Position numbers and translations under genes: made by a program. DNA of 53,864 nt from positions 1-53,864 of the forward strand of contig WHUX01000294.1 of assembly GCA_015179025.1 (NCBI GenBank). The letters are read 5' to 3'. The notes beneath the pieces were generated by a model. The model did no database searches and was not told the DNA's origin. It saw only the letters and a program-made list of their open reading frames with translations. This document shows positions 31,300-43,184 of this stretch, one piece after another. The DNA comes from Terfezia claveryi (Eukaryota; Ascomycota; Pezizomycetes; Pezizales; Pezizaceae). Position 1 is the first letter of the stretch, and each line of letters opens with the position of its first letter.

Positions 31300-32319
31300 G
31301 TTTGATATCTAATCCTGTTTTTTTATTACTTTTTTTCCCTCTCTTTTCATTCCCATCTACTTTGATTTCCTTAACTCTGGAAAAATTGGGTAAAACGGTT
31401 ACCGGTACGGAGCAAACTTCAACATGTTTGGCGTTGGTTAATGAAAATTGTGGCATTTTGCTGGGCACAGGGACACAGGGCTGTTGTGCAACCTTAGAGT
31501 GCGTTTTCTTGTTTGTGGGTTTTTTGTAAAGCATCTGAAGGGGGTGGGATAAGGAAGGGGGGCGGGGAGGTATCCCTAGATGTATGTTGTGCGAGCCAGG
31601 AAGACGTGGTACTGGTAGTGAGACCTTCAACGGTCTTCAACGCTCGAAGCGATGCGGGGGGGGCGGGAACCGAATATACAATATGTACGTGTGCCAGAGT
31701 ATACTTCTCTTAATTCTTCCAGAGCCGTGTGGGCAGAGAGGGTCTAGGGGAGCGGCGCTGCATGTTCTGCTACTGTAGTACATGGCTGGGGTATTACCTT
31801 GAGGCCGGCGGCCACTCGTTCACCTATTATTCTATGTAGAGGAGACGTACACAGTATGCAGCATTGTGCCTGATTGTTTGTACTTTGTGTATTCTCCAAG
31901 TCTGTCCTAACAATGACCTATAAGGTCCCGTCCTCTATGGAGGGGAGTGAAGCCAGACTACTACTATTGGCATGTGAAAGGTCCGGAAGTCTATGACTAA
32001 GCCGGCCTACTGTAGAGGCTATGTAAGCAGTCAAGTAATATTACATATGCAGTGACCATGTCTAGCGTCACGTGACGGCTCAAACGTATTGTCGCGTCGT
32101 TCGGGTCGCCAGCTGGGCTGCGAAACACCAGCAGCCATCACCATCAACCACCATCACCCAGCCATCACCCAACCATCACCCAGCCATCACCCACATCTCA
32201 ATCTCAGCACTGGCGGTCTCAGCCACCCAATTCGATTCAGACACACCAGCTGGGACATGCCAACCACCCGAGCTGTCTCTCTAACGCCTCAGACAGACCC
32301 TCACATCAAGGCTTCCACC
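31300..32319. other. Intergenic region between MET13 and CDC73
   Basis: No gene. The CDC73 side has the palindrome CGTCACGTGACG at 32066..32077 and a short tandem repeat of CCATCACCCA (about five copies, 32135..32190) in the probable 5' leader. The frame upstream of the CDC73 ATG is open, but its Pro/His-rich translation comes from this repeat. Confidence 0.6.
32066..32077. promoter_or_regulatory. 12-base palindrome with CACGTG core
   Basis: CGTCACGTGACG is a perfect palindrome containing an E-box (CACGTG), the type of site bound by basic helix-loop-helix factors such as Cbf1. It lies about 240 bases upstream of the CDC73 ATG, a normal promoter distance. Confidence 0.45.
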
Positions 32320-33743
32320 ATGTCCCCCGACGCCCATCAAGACCCCCTCAGTCTCCTCCGGGCATCCCTCTCGACAGGCACCCCTCCGATTCTTTCCACC
32401 TCCACCAACCCCCCACCGTCCTCCCTCCCGCCAGTCCCCCTCCACCTGGCAACCCACCTCATATTCCGCCCCTCACACTCCCCCCAGCACGTCGCCCTCC
32501 CCCTCTCCACCCCCACCCGCTTCGTAAAAAAAGATGGCGAGGCAACCCCCACCCCCGTCGACCTCCGCAGCATCTACTTTGCCTGGTTAAACCGAGAACT
32601 CGCCATCCCCGAATACCTCAACCTCGCACAGAGCTTTGATGTGCAAGTCTCTGGGGGCGCCGGGATCAAGAATTTGAATTTTGTTGAGAGGCTAGAGCTC
32701 GTGGGGTGGTTAGAGGGGGTGCAGGAGGAAAGTGAGTTCATACAGGCGGTCACCCAAGTCAGGAGGGATTCTGCTCCGGCGGGGGGTTTGGTGGTTGGAA
32801 GGAGTAGAGGGGACCTGGCCGGGCTGGGGCAGAATGGGGCGTCACAGCCGGCTACGGGGGGGCCAAGGCCCCTGAAACAGCTTGATCCGAGGCTGGCGGA
32901 GATTTATAGCCACGAGAGGGTCGTTGTGAATCGGAATACTGCGTTGCGGGGGTCGAAACCAATGGTAATTTAAACAAGCCTTCATACCTTTTTTTGGGGG
33001 GGGTAAAGAGGGGACATCATGTGATTAGACGCTGAATCGCCCGAATATAGGACTTCTCGTACGTGCGCAAACACACTGAGGACTTTGTCTCCCGACTGAA
33101 ATCCACTACGAACACGAATACCCCCGGTCATCTCAAACCAGGTGTTCCCAGCGCCACACCATCCATCTCAGGCCACCTCAGCACATCGAGCAGCAAACCC
33201 ACTCCATCAAAGCCCTCGCGCTCATATCCCATTATTCTGCTCTCGCCTTCTGCCTCGGCTCTCCTCACCATGTCCAACGTAAAACCCTTCCTTGAGAGCG
33301 GAAACTTTCTTCCCCCACACACCCTCTCCACCACGGCTACTTCCACCACTACCCCCCAAATGATTGACATCTCGCGCCTACTGCCCTCGATCCACGCAAC
33401 TACACCGCAGCGATTCATTGTCGTTGATTCTCCAGAGAAGTTCAAGCCAGAATACTGGGGTAGGGTGGTCGCGGTGTTTACTACAGGGCAGGCGTGGCAG
33501 TTCAAGAGCTACAAGTGGCACCAGCCGCAGGAGCTGTTTAGGCATGTCAAGGGGTTTTATGTCGGGTGGGAGGGTGAGCAGGTACCGTCGACGGTAAGCG
33601 GGTGGGGCGCGGCGGTGACGTGCGTTGGGGTCGACAGGGGGCGGAGGTTTAGGGACAGAGAGGTGTGTGAGGTGGTATGGATGGAGATTGAGAGGTGGAT
33701 GGTGGCCACAGGGTGGGGCAATGGGCAGGGCGGGAGGGTGTAG
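32320..33743 (+). CDS. CDC73: Paf1 complex subunit Cdc73 (parafibromin)
   Basis: Part of the Paf1 complex that travels with RNA polymerase II in the nucleus and supports histone marks, elongation and 3' processing. Two exons, 32320..32964 and 33051..33743, give 445 residues; the 86-base intron is in phase 0 (donor GTAATT, acceptor AATATAG). The start at 32320 (MSPDAHQDPLSLLRASL) fits the family N-terminus. Mid part: RSIYFAWLNRELAIPEYLN and LKQLDPRLAEIYSHERVVVN. Exon 2 carries the C-terminal Ras-like Cdc73 domain: RSYPIILLSPSASALLTMSN, VKPFLESGNFLP, RFIVVDSPEKFKPEYWGRVV, GQAWQFKSYKWHQPQELFRH, VKGFYVGWEGE. The linker is Ser/Thr/Pro-rich. It is complete. Confidence 0.94.
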
Positions 33744-34453
33744 TGGTTGTTTGTTTTTGATGTTGCGAGTAGGGATGATAATGTCTATTTTTATTTTTTT
33801 TATTTTGATATACTACGTGCCTGACGTGCCTGAGCTGTCGGCTGCTCGTCTTATCCTCGTTCTGCTCGATATTTTCTCTCTGCCTTACGGCAAAGCTGTG
33901 GTGTGGTTTGTTCAGAGGCAAGTCTGTAGTCTGGTTGCACGGATATTCCCGCCGGGTGTTCCTTCAGAGCTGTGTATGTGTACGTGTGTATGTGTATATG
34001 TGTGTATGTGTATATCTATGTATGTGTGTCTATATATGTGTGCATGTGTATATTTGTATATGTGTGTGTATATATGTACAGTACTGGCGCCTGCCCTGCT
34101 GGCTGAGGTCCTGGAATGAGCAGGGACGGGGATTTCGACCCATATATACACTTCTACTGACCGCCATCATGAGAGAATCTGCCTGCAATAGCTCCCTCTC
34201 CACGAGAGTTCCTCTTTGTATATTGACACTTTTCAGCAAGTGCCTGCGGTATCCGCCGCAAATATTTCCCCCCCCCCCAACACACACCGCCGCCGTTACC
34301 CTCAACCGCAAACTCTTGGCACCCCACAGCATTCGAACGAACTGCCCGGCACTTGGGCTCGACAACCACCACCTCCATGATATCAGCAGCCCCGCGGCGG
34401 CTCCCCTCCCCTCAGCATCCGCAGCCAACCAAACGCATCCCGTAGCAGTGACA
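33744..34453. other. Intergenic region with a TGTGTA microsatellite
   Basis: Promoter and leader side of the dihydroorotate dehydrogenase gene. At about 33972..34078 lies a TG/TA-rich microsatellite (TGTGTATGTGTATATG type). The frame is open upstream of the gene's ATG because of this repeat and should not be taken as an N-terminal extension. A C10 run lies at about 34269..34278. Confidence 0.65.
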
Positions 34454-36160
34454 ATGCTCTTCCGGCAAGTTGGTGCCTCCCCCCGGTTTGCCGCTGCCGC
34501 TGCCGGGATATACACAAGTCCGCATATACTCCGCTCCCGCGCTCCCGCATGTTTGAGGCAATTCCACATCCCCCCACAGCCGAGGCCTTTTCCCCAGCGT
34601 ATATCCCTCGCAGCACGGGTCACCTCTCGAGCAGCATCAACCGCCATCTCCTCCTCCCCGACAGTAAAGCGCCTCCGCAACCTCATCCTTATCACCGCGC
34701 TGCTCGCCACCCTCGCCGGCGGGTACATTCTCGCCACAGACACCCGCTCCTCTCTGCATACATACCTTGTCCCGCCCCTCATTCGGCTCCTCTTCCCCGG
34801 CCCTGCCGGCGCCGAGTCCGCTCACGCTTTCGGCATACAGGTCCTCTCCCGCCTGTACTCCCTGCACATCCCCCTCCACGACCGCTCGTATGGGGTGCCA
34901 CAGAAGAAGATTATCCTCAACCCAGATGGCACGGTAGACTGGACGACTTTATCCCGCAGCGGATTCCTAAATCCGTGTCATCTAAGCATCACGCTCTTTG
35001 GGCATCCCCTGACAAGCCCCTTGGGTATCCCCGCTGGGCTGGATAAACACGCCGAGGCAGTTGATGCGCTATTTGCGGCGGACCCCGCCCTGGGGATACT
35101 GGAGGTTGGCTGTGTGACTCCGAAACCGCAGCCGGGGAACCCCGGTGTGAGGGTATGGCGGCTAAAGGGGAGCGAGGGAATGCTGAACCGCTATGGGTTC
35201 AATAGTGTCGGCAGCGTAGAAGTAGCTCGGCGGCTCCGGGAGCGAGTTAGAAAATTCGCTGCAGAGCACCACGTCCTCGCCAGGGATGTTATAGACGGGC
35301 TCCTCCCCGATGATCTGCACCTAAATACCGACGGGATAGTTCAACAACCCCTCCCGCTCCCTGCATCGCTCATCCCTGGCAGGCTCCTAGCGGTGCAAAT
35401 TGGCAAAAACGCAACCACCCCCGCGGATAACCTGCCTAGGGTAGTAGAGGATTACATCGCCTGCGTAAACACACTTGGGCCCTACGCGGATCTTCTGGTG
35501 GTGAATGTCTCCTCGCCAAACACCCCAGGGCTTCGGACGCTGCAGTCCCGCGCGCCACTGACGCAGATTCTGTCTGCGGTCGTGGACGCGGCGGAGAGGG
35601 TCCCGAGACGGGTGAAGCCAAAGGTGTTGGTGAAGGTCTCCCCCGATGAGGATACGCAGGCGCAGATTGCGGATATTTGCGCGGCGATTGCCGACTCGGG
35701 GGTGAGCGGCGTGATTGTGGCGAATACAACTACCCGTAGGAAAGGCCTCCTGGGGGTGGGGGTGGCGAGGGAGGAGGAGAGAGTGATCAAGGAGGAGGCG
35801 GGGGGCGTGAGCGGGCCAACGCTGTATCCGAGGATGAGGGAGCTGGTCGGAAGGTATAGAAGGGAACTGGATGAGATGGGCTTGTGGGAAAGGTTTGAGG
35901 GGGTGGAGAATGGTGGGGAGGAGGGGGATTTGGAGCAATACTGGGGGAGGAGTAGGAGGGGAGATGGGGTCGGGGTGGTGGTGGTGGGGTGTGGTGGGGT
36001 GAGTAGGGGAGACCAGGTTGTAGAGGTGATGAATAGAGGAGCGGCTGGGGTGTGGATATATACGGGGATGGTGTATGGGGGTGTGGGGACACCGGGAAGG
36101 GTGGCGAGGGAGGTGAGTAGGATTGTTCGGATGGGGAAGCCGGTCGAGCAGGGGAAATAG
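34454..36160 (+). CDS. URA9: Dihydroorotate dehydrogenase, mitochondrial class 2
   Basis: Oxidises dihydroorotate to orotate (fourth step of UMP synthesis) with ubiquinone, at the inner mitochondrial membrane. 568 residues, one exon. The start at 34454 gives an Arg/Ala-rich mitochondrial presequence, then one membrane segment at about residues 77..95 (LILITALLATLAGGYILATD). Barrel motifs: PLGIPAGLDKHAEAVDAL (FMN site), EVGCVTPKPQPGNPGVRVWR, LNRYGFNSVG, and NVSSPNTPGLRTLQ at about 351..364 with the class 2 catalytic Ser. Also present are VLVKVSPDED, VIVANTTTRR and the phosphate-binding end VVGCGGVSRGD ... IYTGMVYGG. It is longer than bacterial class 2 enzymes because of inserts at about 265..310 and a charged one at about 476..505. 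Budding-yeast URA1 is class 1; this is the class found in most fungi (ura3 of fission yeast). Confidence 0.95.
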   Translation: MLFRQVGASPRFAAAAAGIYTSPHILRSRAPACLRQFHIPPQPRPFPQRISLAARVTSRAASTAISSSPTVKRLRNLILITALLATLAGGYILATDTRSSLHTYLVPPLIRLLFPGPAGAESAHAFGIQVLSRLYSLHIPLHDRSYGVPQKKIILNPDGTVDWTTLSRSGFLNPCHLSITLFGHPLTSPLGIPAGLDKHAEAVDALFAADPALGILEVGCVTPKPQPGNPGVRVWRLKGSEGMLNRYGFNSVGSVEVARRLRERVRKFAAEHHVLARDVIDGLLPDDLHLNTDGIVQQPLPLPASLIPGRLLAVQIGKNATTPADNLPRVVEDYIACVNTLGPYADLLVVNVSSPNTPGLRTLQSRAPLTQILSAVVDAAERVPRRVKPKVLVKVSPDEDTQAQIADICAAIADSGVSGVIVANTTTRRKGLLGVGVAREEERVIKEEAGGVSGPTLYPRMRELVGRYRRELDEMGLWERFEGVENGGEEGDLEQYWGRSRRGDGVGVVVVGCGGVSRGDQVVEVMNRGAAGVWIYTGMVYGGVGTPGRVAREVSRIVRMGKPVEQGK

Positions 36161-39100
36161 AGTAGATGAAATAGACAGGGGAGTTGACGGCTTGTCTAGC
36201 TGGGTGAGTGCAATGTAGTAGGCATGCTAGCTAGGAAAGCCAGATCGTAAGATATTTTTGAATCTTTGGAGCCAAAGAAAAAAATAATAGTTGCCCTGAA
36301 TTGTAGATGTGGTTCTACATTGTTTTCCGCATACAAATAATTTGGGTGGGGGAGAAAGGTGGGGACGGGGGACGGGGGACTGGGGACCGGCCGAGCTAAC
36401 CCACCTACCCCCAACAGAACTGCGCAGGAGAGGGTCAGACAAGAGTTTCTTTTTTTCTTTCTTTTTTTCTTTTTTTCTTTATTTGTGTTTATTTCTATAA
36501 CGTATATGGTAAGTCGACCTTAGTTTTGTGAAGGTGGTGTACTGCTACGCTATGTATATAATATATGTATTGGAAAGGGATTTCGGTGGGAGATGGTTAG
36601 ATGGAATAAAAAAAGAGGGAGGGAAGGAAAGTGGAATGGGATACTAGGTTTCTTTTGATATTGCGTTGAGGGAGATGTTCGTGAAGGCTTTTGGTTTTTG
36701 GGGGTGTTTGGGGATTTTTATTTGGGAGAAAGGAGAAGAGTAAAGATATTTAAAGAAAAAAATAAATATATATGATAATAATAGAGATACCTACGATTAG
36801 AAAGATATACTGTACTTTCTTCTAAAAGTCAAGTTGATAGCTTATAATTATGTCTAGTTATGAATCTATAAATCTGAAATAGGTTATTCTTTTCCTTTCG
36901 CCTTTATTTATTATTATTTATTAACTACTTTATAAGGTTTGCATTAGAGAACTTGTTTACCCTGAATAATCAATATTTTATGTAATACTTTATAACTTCC
37001 ATTTTTGTATTTTTGAACAGGGAAAAAAACATGTCGTTTGATCTCCCTTTGCTGGAGAGGGGTAGTAAGTTACTTTTTAAAGCTAACAGAAAAATCACAT
37101 AACTTTCTTCATTACCAAAAAATTTCAGGGGTTATCTTAGAACTCTTCAACAATTCAGGGTAACTGCTGCATTCCACTATCATTGACACATTCTAAAAAA
37201 GTGATCCTGAGTTCTTTGCGCCCTATGCCCTATCTCCCACTTTGCTTTTTAACTTCTCAATTAGTACCAAACCTACCACGTCCCATCTTTGCCCAAGGAT
37301 ACAGCCGCGTTGTGGCTGGCTGGCCAGGGCAATTTTACTCCAGACGGCTGCTGGGTGGGTCAAATATCACTATGTATATATATTGGCCCCGTAGGGTGGG
37401 TTAAGTTTCCTGATGTTTAGACTGAAGCCAAAACCAGAGGCCTAAGGCGGTAAGCAAGGTGATTTATTTACAGCTCCGGCGCGTACATATCTGCTCTAAG
37501 ATTCCCCCCCCCCCCCCCTTTTCCTCTCTTTTCCCTTTTGAGACATGCGGGAAAACCAGTTAGAGCCCCCCTGATATATATATCTATATCGTGAATTATA
37601 TATGATGATTCAAGTTTATTTTTTTGACATTTAGAGAAATTTAGTTAGGTTACCCTGAAGTACACTACATATGTACTTTTATTTAAGTTATGTTTTTTAT
37701 CTTATAAAAAAGAAAAAGAAAATCTGTAGACTGTGGGGGAGGCACGAAGTTCCCTGAGTTGGGGTTTATTTCTCTATTCTAGTCCGCAGTTGTGCGGAAA
37801 TTATAAGTGGCTGAGAATCCACAAATGACAAAACCAAGTAATCTGAATAACTAAGCTACATGTTCCAGCCCGTCGACGAGACTACTTCCCATCTCCAGAC
37901 GAAATTTTATTGTATGCTTACCATGAAAGCAAACTACATGTTTGTCTCTTAAAGAGATATCTCAACATAACCATACGACTAGCCCATGCAGAAGTAACTT
38001 TTTGGTTGGTGAATTCCAGGGCAAGAATTATCGTAGTTCAGTTACTGAACCATCAATTCTCGTATTGGGAGTTTATTTTTATGAGGGTAAACGGCAATTG
38101 AATTACCACGTCTTGAATGTCAAAGCTGAGCAGAACAAGGGAAGCTGACGCATCTGCGCGCCATCCAGAGGGCCGTTATCAGGACTATATACTCCAGGCC
38201 AGGCCGCCCAGCAGGGATACTTGAGCACGGGGAGGATGATGAAGTTACAAGCCCCTGACTAAGCTATACAGTCAGAGTCTACGAATCCCAGGATTTGAAC
38301 AAGCCAGGAATATAGTAAACAAATGGGGTAAAGCCCAATATGTAAGAGCCAAGTAAGGGCTATCAAGGTCTGCGGTCTGCTAACAGGTAATAGAAAAATT
38401 ATAATATACAATAAGTTCAAATCCGGACCACGCTCCGTCTTGAGACAACTCCCTACGTTTGGTTTTGCTAGGACCAAGAATGCAGCGCCATGTTACCCTG
38501 AACTGTCAACGTCAAAACATGTATTTTATCTAAACTCCCTAGCCCCACCCACCAGATTTAATGGCATGAGTAGACTTTGTATCCGGCTGAAAACAAAGGA
38601 GCTAATTTGTTTCCCATGCTAGGAGCGCTATTAAAATCCCTTGGTAAAACCAAAACCTACGACGAGTTTTTCGCCATGCTCTGTACTCTTCTCCACTACC
38701 GCAGGCTAAACCCCCCCCCCAAAAAAAAAAAAGATCACCTCATAAACCGCTGCCTAAGGAAGAGTGTCCAGTGAAAAGTATGCCCTACCTTTTTGGCATC
38801 CTAATTATTGAAGTGATATCCCGTTTCTCCATCATGCTATGCCATACATGTACAGCTACAGCTATACTACACCAATCTTCTTAAATTGTCGACATGTTCT
38901 ACCGAGCTTCTAGACTCTCAACCCCAACTTTACATCCTCATGCTTTAAGCCCTCTCGCATATATATGTTTTACCCCTTTCCTCCGGATCTCATACCAATC
39001 TTTCACATATGCACGATAGTACATCATGCACTGACTACAGTACTGGCACATTTACTACCATAACTCCATTCCTGCCACTCCCATGATTCACATCCTATCA

Positions 39101-42100
39101 CATTCATCCCATCTCTCCTACAATACTTCCTCATCCGGACACACAATTATCATACATCACAACGGCTTACGCACCTAAACATAAAAATACCCCAAACCCC
39201 AACCTCGGCTTCCTGCGTAGCATTACATACCCCACATGTACATTAGGGAGGCAGCTCAGCAAGCAGCTGAATGGGAAGGAACTCATGCAAGGCACCGGTA
39301 CATGTGCATATACACTGCAGGTACCCGCCCCAGACTCCCGCATCCTAAATTTAGCCTCTATATTGCTTCTATAAGTTCCTAAAATGAACTGTCATCTGAA
39401 CTTGCAATCACAGATATATAGGATATATGCACAATTCCATAGCATCCATATTGCAATTGTTCCACGGTTCTATCATCCCAGGCTGCTGGGTTGGCACCAC
39501 AATCCTTCAAGCTGAGGATACCATTTTTCAAGCAACTAAGTACCCATCCGATCGTTATAATAAGCTCCATTATCTCGTGCACTTTTGGTCTTTTTTTAGG
39601 TTTTGGTGCTGGCTGCTGCCAGTTAGGGTTTCTGTGAGGGCTGATATCTAGGGCTGTCATAACCAGACATACTCTATATCCAGCCTCTCATCAGTGTTCA
39701 CGCATGTGTATTGAACCTATTTATCCACATGCCTGAAACATCTGGATATATGTTAATTCCTCCCCACTTAACACCCCCCCCCCCCCCCCCCCAGCTGCAT
39801 GGATAATAGCAGTGAATGGGGATGATCGCACAAATATTGCTGAAATGTGCCTCTGGAAATATGAACAAATCAAACAATATTAGCTAAAAAAAGCTTTTGT
39901 AATACCAAATTTGCGACTTTAATGTTACGCATGCTAGGTTCAGCTTGTGCTCCCCAATAGGAATATCAGTACAGGGTAACAGAATCAATCAGGGCTATCC
40001 ATGTAAGATTTCGTTAGGCTTTCCATACACGTTTTCAAGACAAGAATCAGCCCATAAATAGTTTTATTCACATCACATTATGCAAGCTGAAACCTGAAAC
40101 TTGATAAGTTCACATCAGTCAGGTGTTTGAGTACCTATTCTAATGCGAACATGCAGATTCATGTACCCCCCTACAGCATAATTCCGCCACTAAGTAGACA
40201 TCGCAATTTACATCTAGACTAGCACCGCTGTCCGTGTGGATTACTCCAGCCTAGATTCATTCTATTTCATGATATGATTCTGCACCTCAACAACGAAATC
40301 GCCCCATGCGAACTTCTCAAGTTCCTAAATACTCAGGTCCCCGGGCCCGGGAGTTCATACCGCCAAAAAAAGCGGGGGTGAAAACACCAATTTTTGCTAA
40401 AATAACGTTTACTACAGGCTTGGGGGTTCTTATAGCACGTCGACTGTTAGGCTTACCGGCCTCTGTATTTCCGGGAGTCCGGTGTATATTTTTTCCATAG
40501 GTACTAGCCAGGCTATACTAGCAACCTGCCTAGCTACTACCATCCATACCACACTCACTGTGCAATGGAAGGTATTCTATTGAGCCTTGTATCCCGGCAT
40601 ATATCCTAAAAAATAGAGCCGATATCTATTGGCTTGAATGAGGGGTAGGTACTGAAATAGTTGTGTAACGGTACAAAGGCCGTCCTGGTTGGTTCGGTAC
40701 CTCAACCCGTAAGTCTATGTACCAAAGTTAATATTGCTGATAGAAATTGTATCAGAGATACCGGTACTGTGCACCCCAGAAAAAAGTAATATCGAGCCCC
40801 AAGACGGCTTCTCGGCTATGGAATGTCTTGAAGTCAAAAAGTAACACATCTCTGGCGAAGATTAGGCCTAGGGTGTATGCACAATCCCAGTAGATTCTAG
40901 ATCCTATCCGGCACGTGGCTACTCACAGCGCATGCGAGATAGGTCCCCTGCCATCCTTGCTAACACTATGATTTCTCTGGTAGGTTAACTTCCTCGCCAG
41001 TGTAACTTTAAGACAAACTCCCCTGGTATATTGACTCTCGTTGATCAAAATCAAGTTTTAATATGTGATACACACCAGTATGGCTAGTCTGACGCATCCC
41101 GTCCAGCACAGGGGCTTGGCGAGCCGCGATATTTGTTGGGGCTTGGTGGCGCAAAAAGCAACAATTCAGCTCTAGATCAAAATCTTAAGTGACGATTGTG
41201 GTGGATGGGATGTGAGATATGATATGGGCATGGTCCGAGTATAAGGTATCATTTAGATTACCCTCAGCTGCATAGGTACCAGTACTAAATAGAAGGAACT
41301 CACTAGAGAGTGTGGCATACTTAGTACGCAAGGCATGGGGTAAATAGCCCCAGCCCAAGAGAGGTGATAGTTAGTTGCAATCGAAGTGCAAACGGGAAAC
41401 TCGGCAAGCCGAGGATTGGGAATTCTTCTAAATTCCTGCCATTTCGTCTGTCGTGTGTAGTGTATAGAACAACCTAGAAACCATTAGCGAGGCTACTTGA
41501 TTAGATACCCTATCGAGTATTGATTGGCTTGTTGAATTATATCTACCTAAGCACCAAGCATGTCTATGGATGAGATCGAAATTGAGGGCATCTTAATCTG
41601 GAAGACATAGACATTGGTGCCTTGGGCGAAATTCACTACTTATCGCGCAATTCTCTGTATGGCTAAACCAGGTTGTTCGCACATTAGCCCTCACGAGCAC
41701 CAATGAATCAAAGCAGAGCTCTGAGACCTCAATTTTGCTCGCTAGTTCTGTGGCCATGGGTTGCTAAAGGTTGTATAAAAGAGCGGACTGAAGTAGCCTA
41801 TAGTTACCTTCCGGGTAGAGTTATATGTATAGGTATTCTAGCCCTAGGCAACTTACTTTATGGGCGTGGGGCCCTTTGGAGAGTTCCGCAACACTTCCCT
41901 AGTTCCTGCAGCTAAGTACCAAAGCTAAAGGTACCTTGGCCAGCCCGTATGCACTGGGGGCCCTTGTCGTGGCGGATATTTTGGCTAATTCCAATATCAG
42001 GGTAAGTTGGCTAAACTGGTAGATTTTGAGCAATGTGGTCGAGACTGCATTTTATGCAATAGTCTGGCGATTGTACCGTTCTGGGACCAAGAACAGTGGG

Positions 42101-42277
42101 CTTAGCAGCTTCGGCGTCGGCTATCCGAAGTTGGGAATTGGGCAATGTTTAGGGGCGAAGGGCGTTCACGTGGTTGCATTTGGGTGCATCGGTAAGCTGC
42201 TTATTCCGGCTCCATAGAGGTCATAATTAGGTTATGTTAGCCCTAGCGTAGTGTAGACTTAGGAACTACCGTACCTA

Positions 42278-42479
42278 GTCTGGTTGCACTACTCCACAAC
42301 TACCACCCTTTTCACTAGTCTGGTTTCTAGCTCCAGCTTCAGAAGGTTGAGGTTGAATTTTGTAGTCACGTGAGAATCTGCCAAGCTTTCGTGAGTTGAA
42401 GTAAACTCATAGCGAAATATATCTCCACTGGCTGTGCTCATATAGAGAGGTCTCTACGAGAGGCTTGTGCCAACCAGAC
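42278..42479. mobile_element. MITE-like element, ~202 bp
   Basis: Begins GTCTGGTTGCAC and ends GTGCCAACCAGAC, an inverted pair with one base difference, with TA on both outer sides (42276..42277 and 42480..42481). The size, lack of coding capacity and TA duplication fit a Tc1/mariner-type miniature element. The same terminal word occurs singly at about 33929, 43451, 46349 and 49939, so it belongs to a dispersed family. Inverted ends this short can arise by chance. Confidence 0.45.
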
Positions 42480-42718
42480 TAATAGAGAGGCACCTATATA
42501 AACGAACATGTCAGTTTTCCCGATCATTTCTCTAGCACAGCATAGGTGCCGGCAATAGCCATGAAGAATACCTCAGCTATTGAATTGTTTGGCCTTGTGC
42601 CTGGATATTTTTGCGATAAATTGCAGCAACTTATGATAGTGTTTAGCCATGGATTACTTCATTCTCCTCAGCATCCAATGTTAATCCAAACATCAGCTGC
42701 ATGGACCAGGGTGGTATC

Positions 42719-43003
42719 TGCCCCATATTCTCTAATAAGTGTTGGTTAAGAGGTGTAAAGCTTGGTAGCTGGATAAAATGCAGAGTGCGAGATACTATAT
42801 ATAGGTACATGTGTCAATCCACAAATGACGCAGCATCAGGTTACTGCGTTTCTCGTGTCCACTTCAATGCTCCTTGCACGGTAGTACAGGTGTGCCTTGA
42901 GGTAGGTAACAATCATTCCATCACATTTTTAGGCGACCCTGTGCATCAAACGATCATCAAAAGGAAGGCTTCTAGTACAACGCTGACTATACGCGTCTGT
43001 CCA
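42719..43003 (+). repeat. Dispersed repeat, copy A
   Basis: About 285 bases closely matching 46874..47180. Shared words include GCCCCATATTCTC, AGGTACATGTGTCAATCCAC, CAGCATCAGGTTACTG, GTTTCTCGTGTCCA, CAATCATTCCATCAC, TTTTTAGGCGACCCT and GAAGGCTTCTAG. It has no coding capacity. The copies are direct and flank the tRNA gene and PSF2. Confidence 0.85.
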
Positions 43004-43097
43004 CCACTAGAGCAAAGTTATGGGGAGTAAGTAGTACTGTACAGCATTATATAAAATTATAATCATATTACTCTTTCCTGGACGACTTGTAATCACT

Positions 43098-43168
43098 GCT
43101 CGAATAGTTCAGTGGTAGAATTTACGCTTCCCAAGCGTAAGGCGCGGGTTCGATTCCCGCTTCGAGCA
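43098..43168 (+). tRNA. tRNA-Gly (anticodon CCC)
   Basis: A 71-base cloverleaf: acceptor stem GCTCGAA pairs with TTCGAGC, discriminator A. D-arm AGTTCAGTGGTAGAAT, anticodon stem TTACG/CGTAA with loop TTCCCAA (anticodon CCC, reading GGG), T-arm GCGGGTTCGATTCCCGC. The A and B boxes of the Pol III promoter are intact, there is no intron, and a T5 terminator follows. Probably a functional gene. Confidence 0.96.
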
Positions 43169-43174
43169 TCTACC

Positions 43175-43184
43175 TTTTTGTTTT
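43175..43184 (+). terminator. Pol III terminator of tRNA-Gly
   Basis: TTTTTGTTTT starts 7 bases after the discriminator base, as expected for RNA polymerase III termination. Confidence 0.8.

Larger units (their letters stand above)
36161..43097. other. Gene-poor stretch of nearly 7 kb
   Basis: No gene is supported on either strand; all frames are short and without motifs. It holds CT/T-rich runs (36451..36485), C-runs (37506..37520, 38710..38719, 39774..39792), an AT-rich zone near 36720..37020, a MITE-like element (42278..42479) and copy A of a ~285-base repeat (42719..43003). Several copies of CAGGGTAA/TTACCCTG occur, without a convincing element structure. Confidence 0.6.

Noticed and set aside
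33908..34453. N-terminal extension of dihydroorotate dehydrogenase by 182 codons
   Set aside because: The extra part encodes the TGTGTA microsatellite (Val/Cys/Tyr runs), while the ATG at 34454 starts a proper mitochondrial presequence.
34030..34782. 250-codon minus-strand frame
   Set aside because: Overlaps the microsatellite and the start of the dihydroorotate dehydrogenase gene; its translation is a shadow.
37156..37657. hAT-like element with CAGGGTAAC...GTTACCCTG ends
   Set aside because: Inverted identity stops after about 9 bases and the expected 8-base target duplication is absent. The word recurs in the window (about 14158, 16428, 36959, 38492, 39976), but no pair forms a convincing element.
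38390..38440. Possible tRNA T-arm (AGTTCAAATCC)
   Set aside because: No matching acceptor, D or anticodon stems around it.
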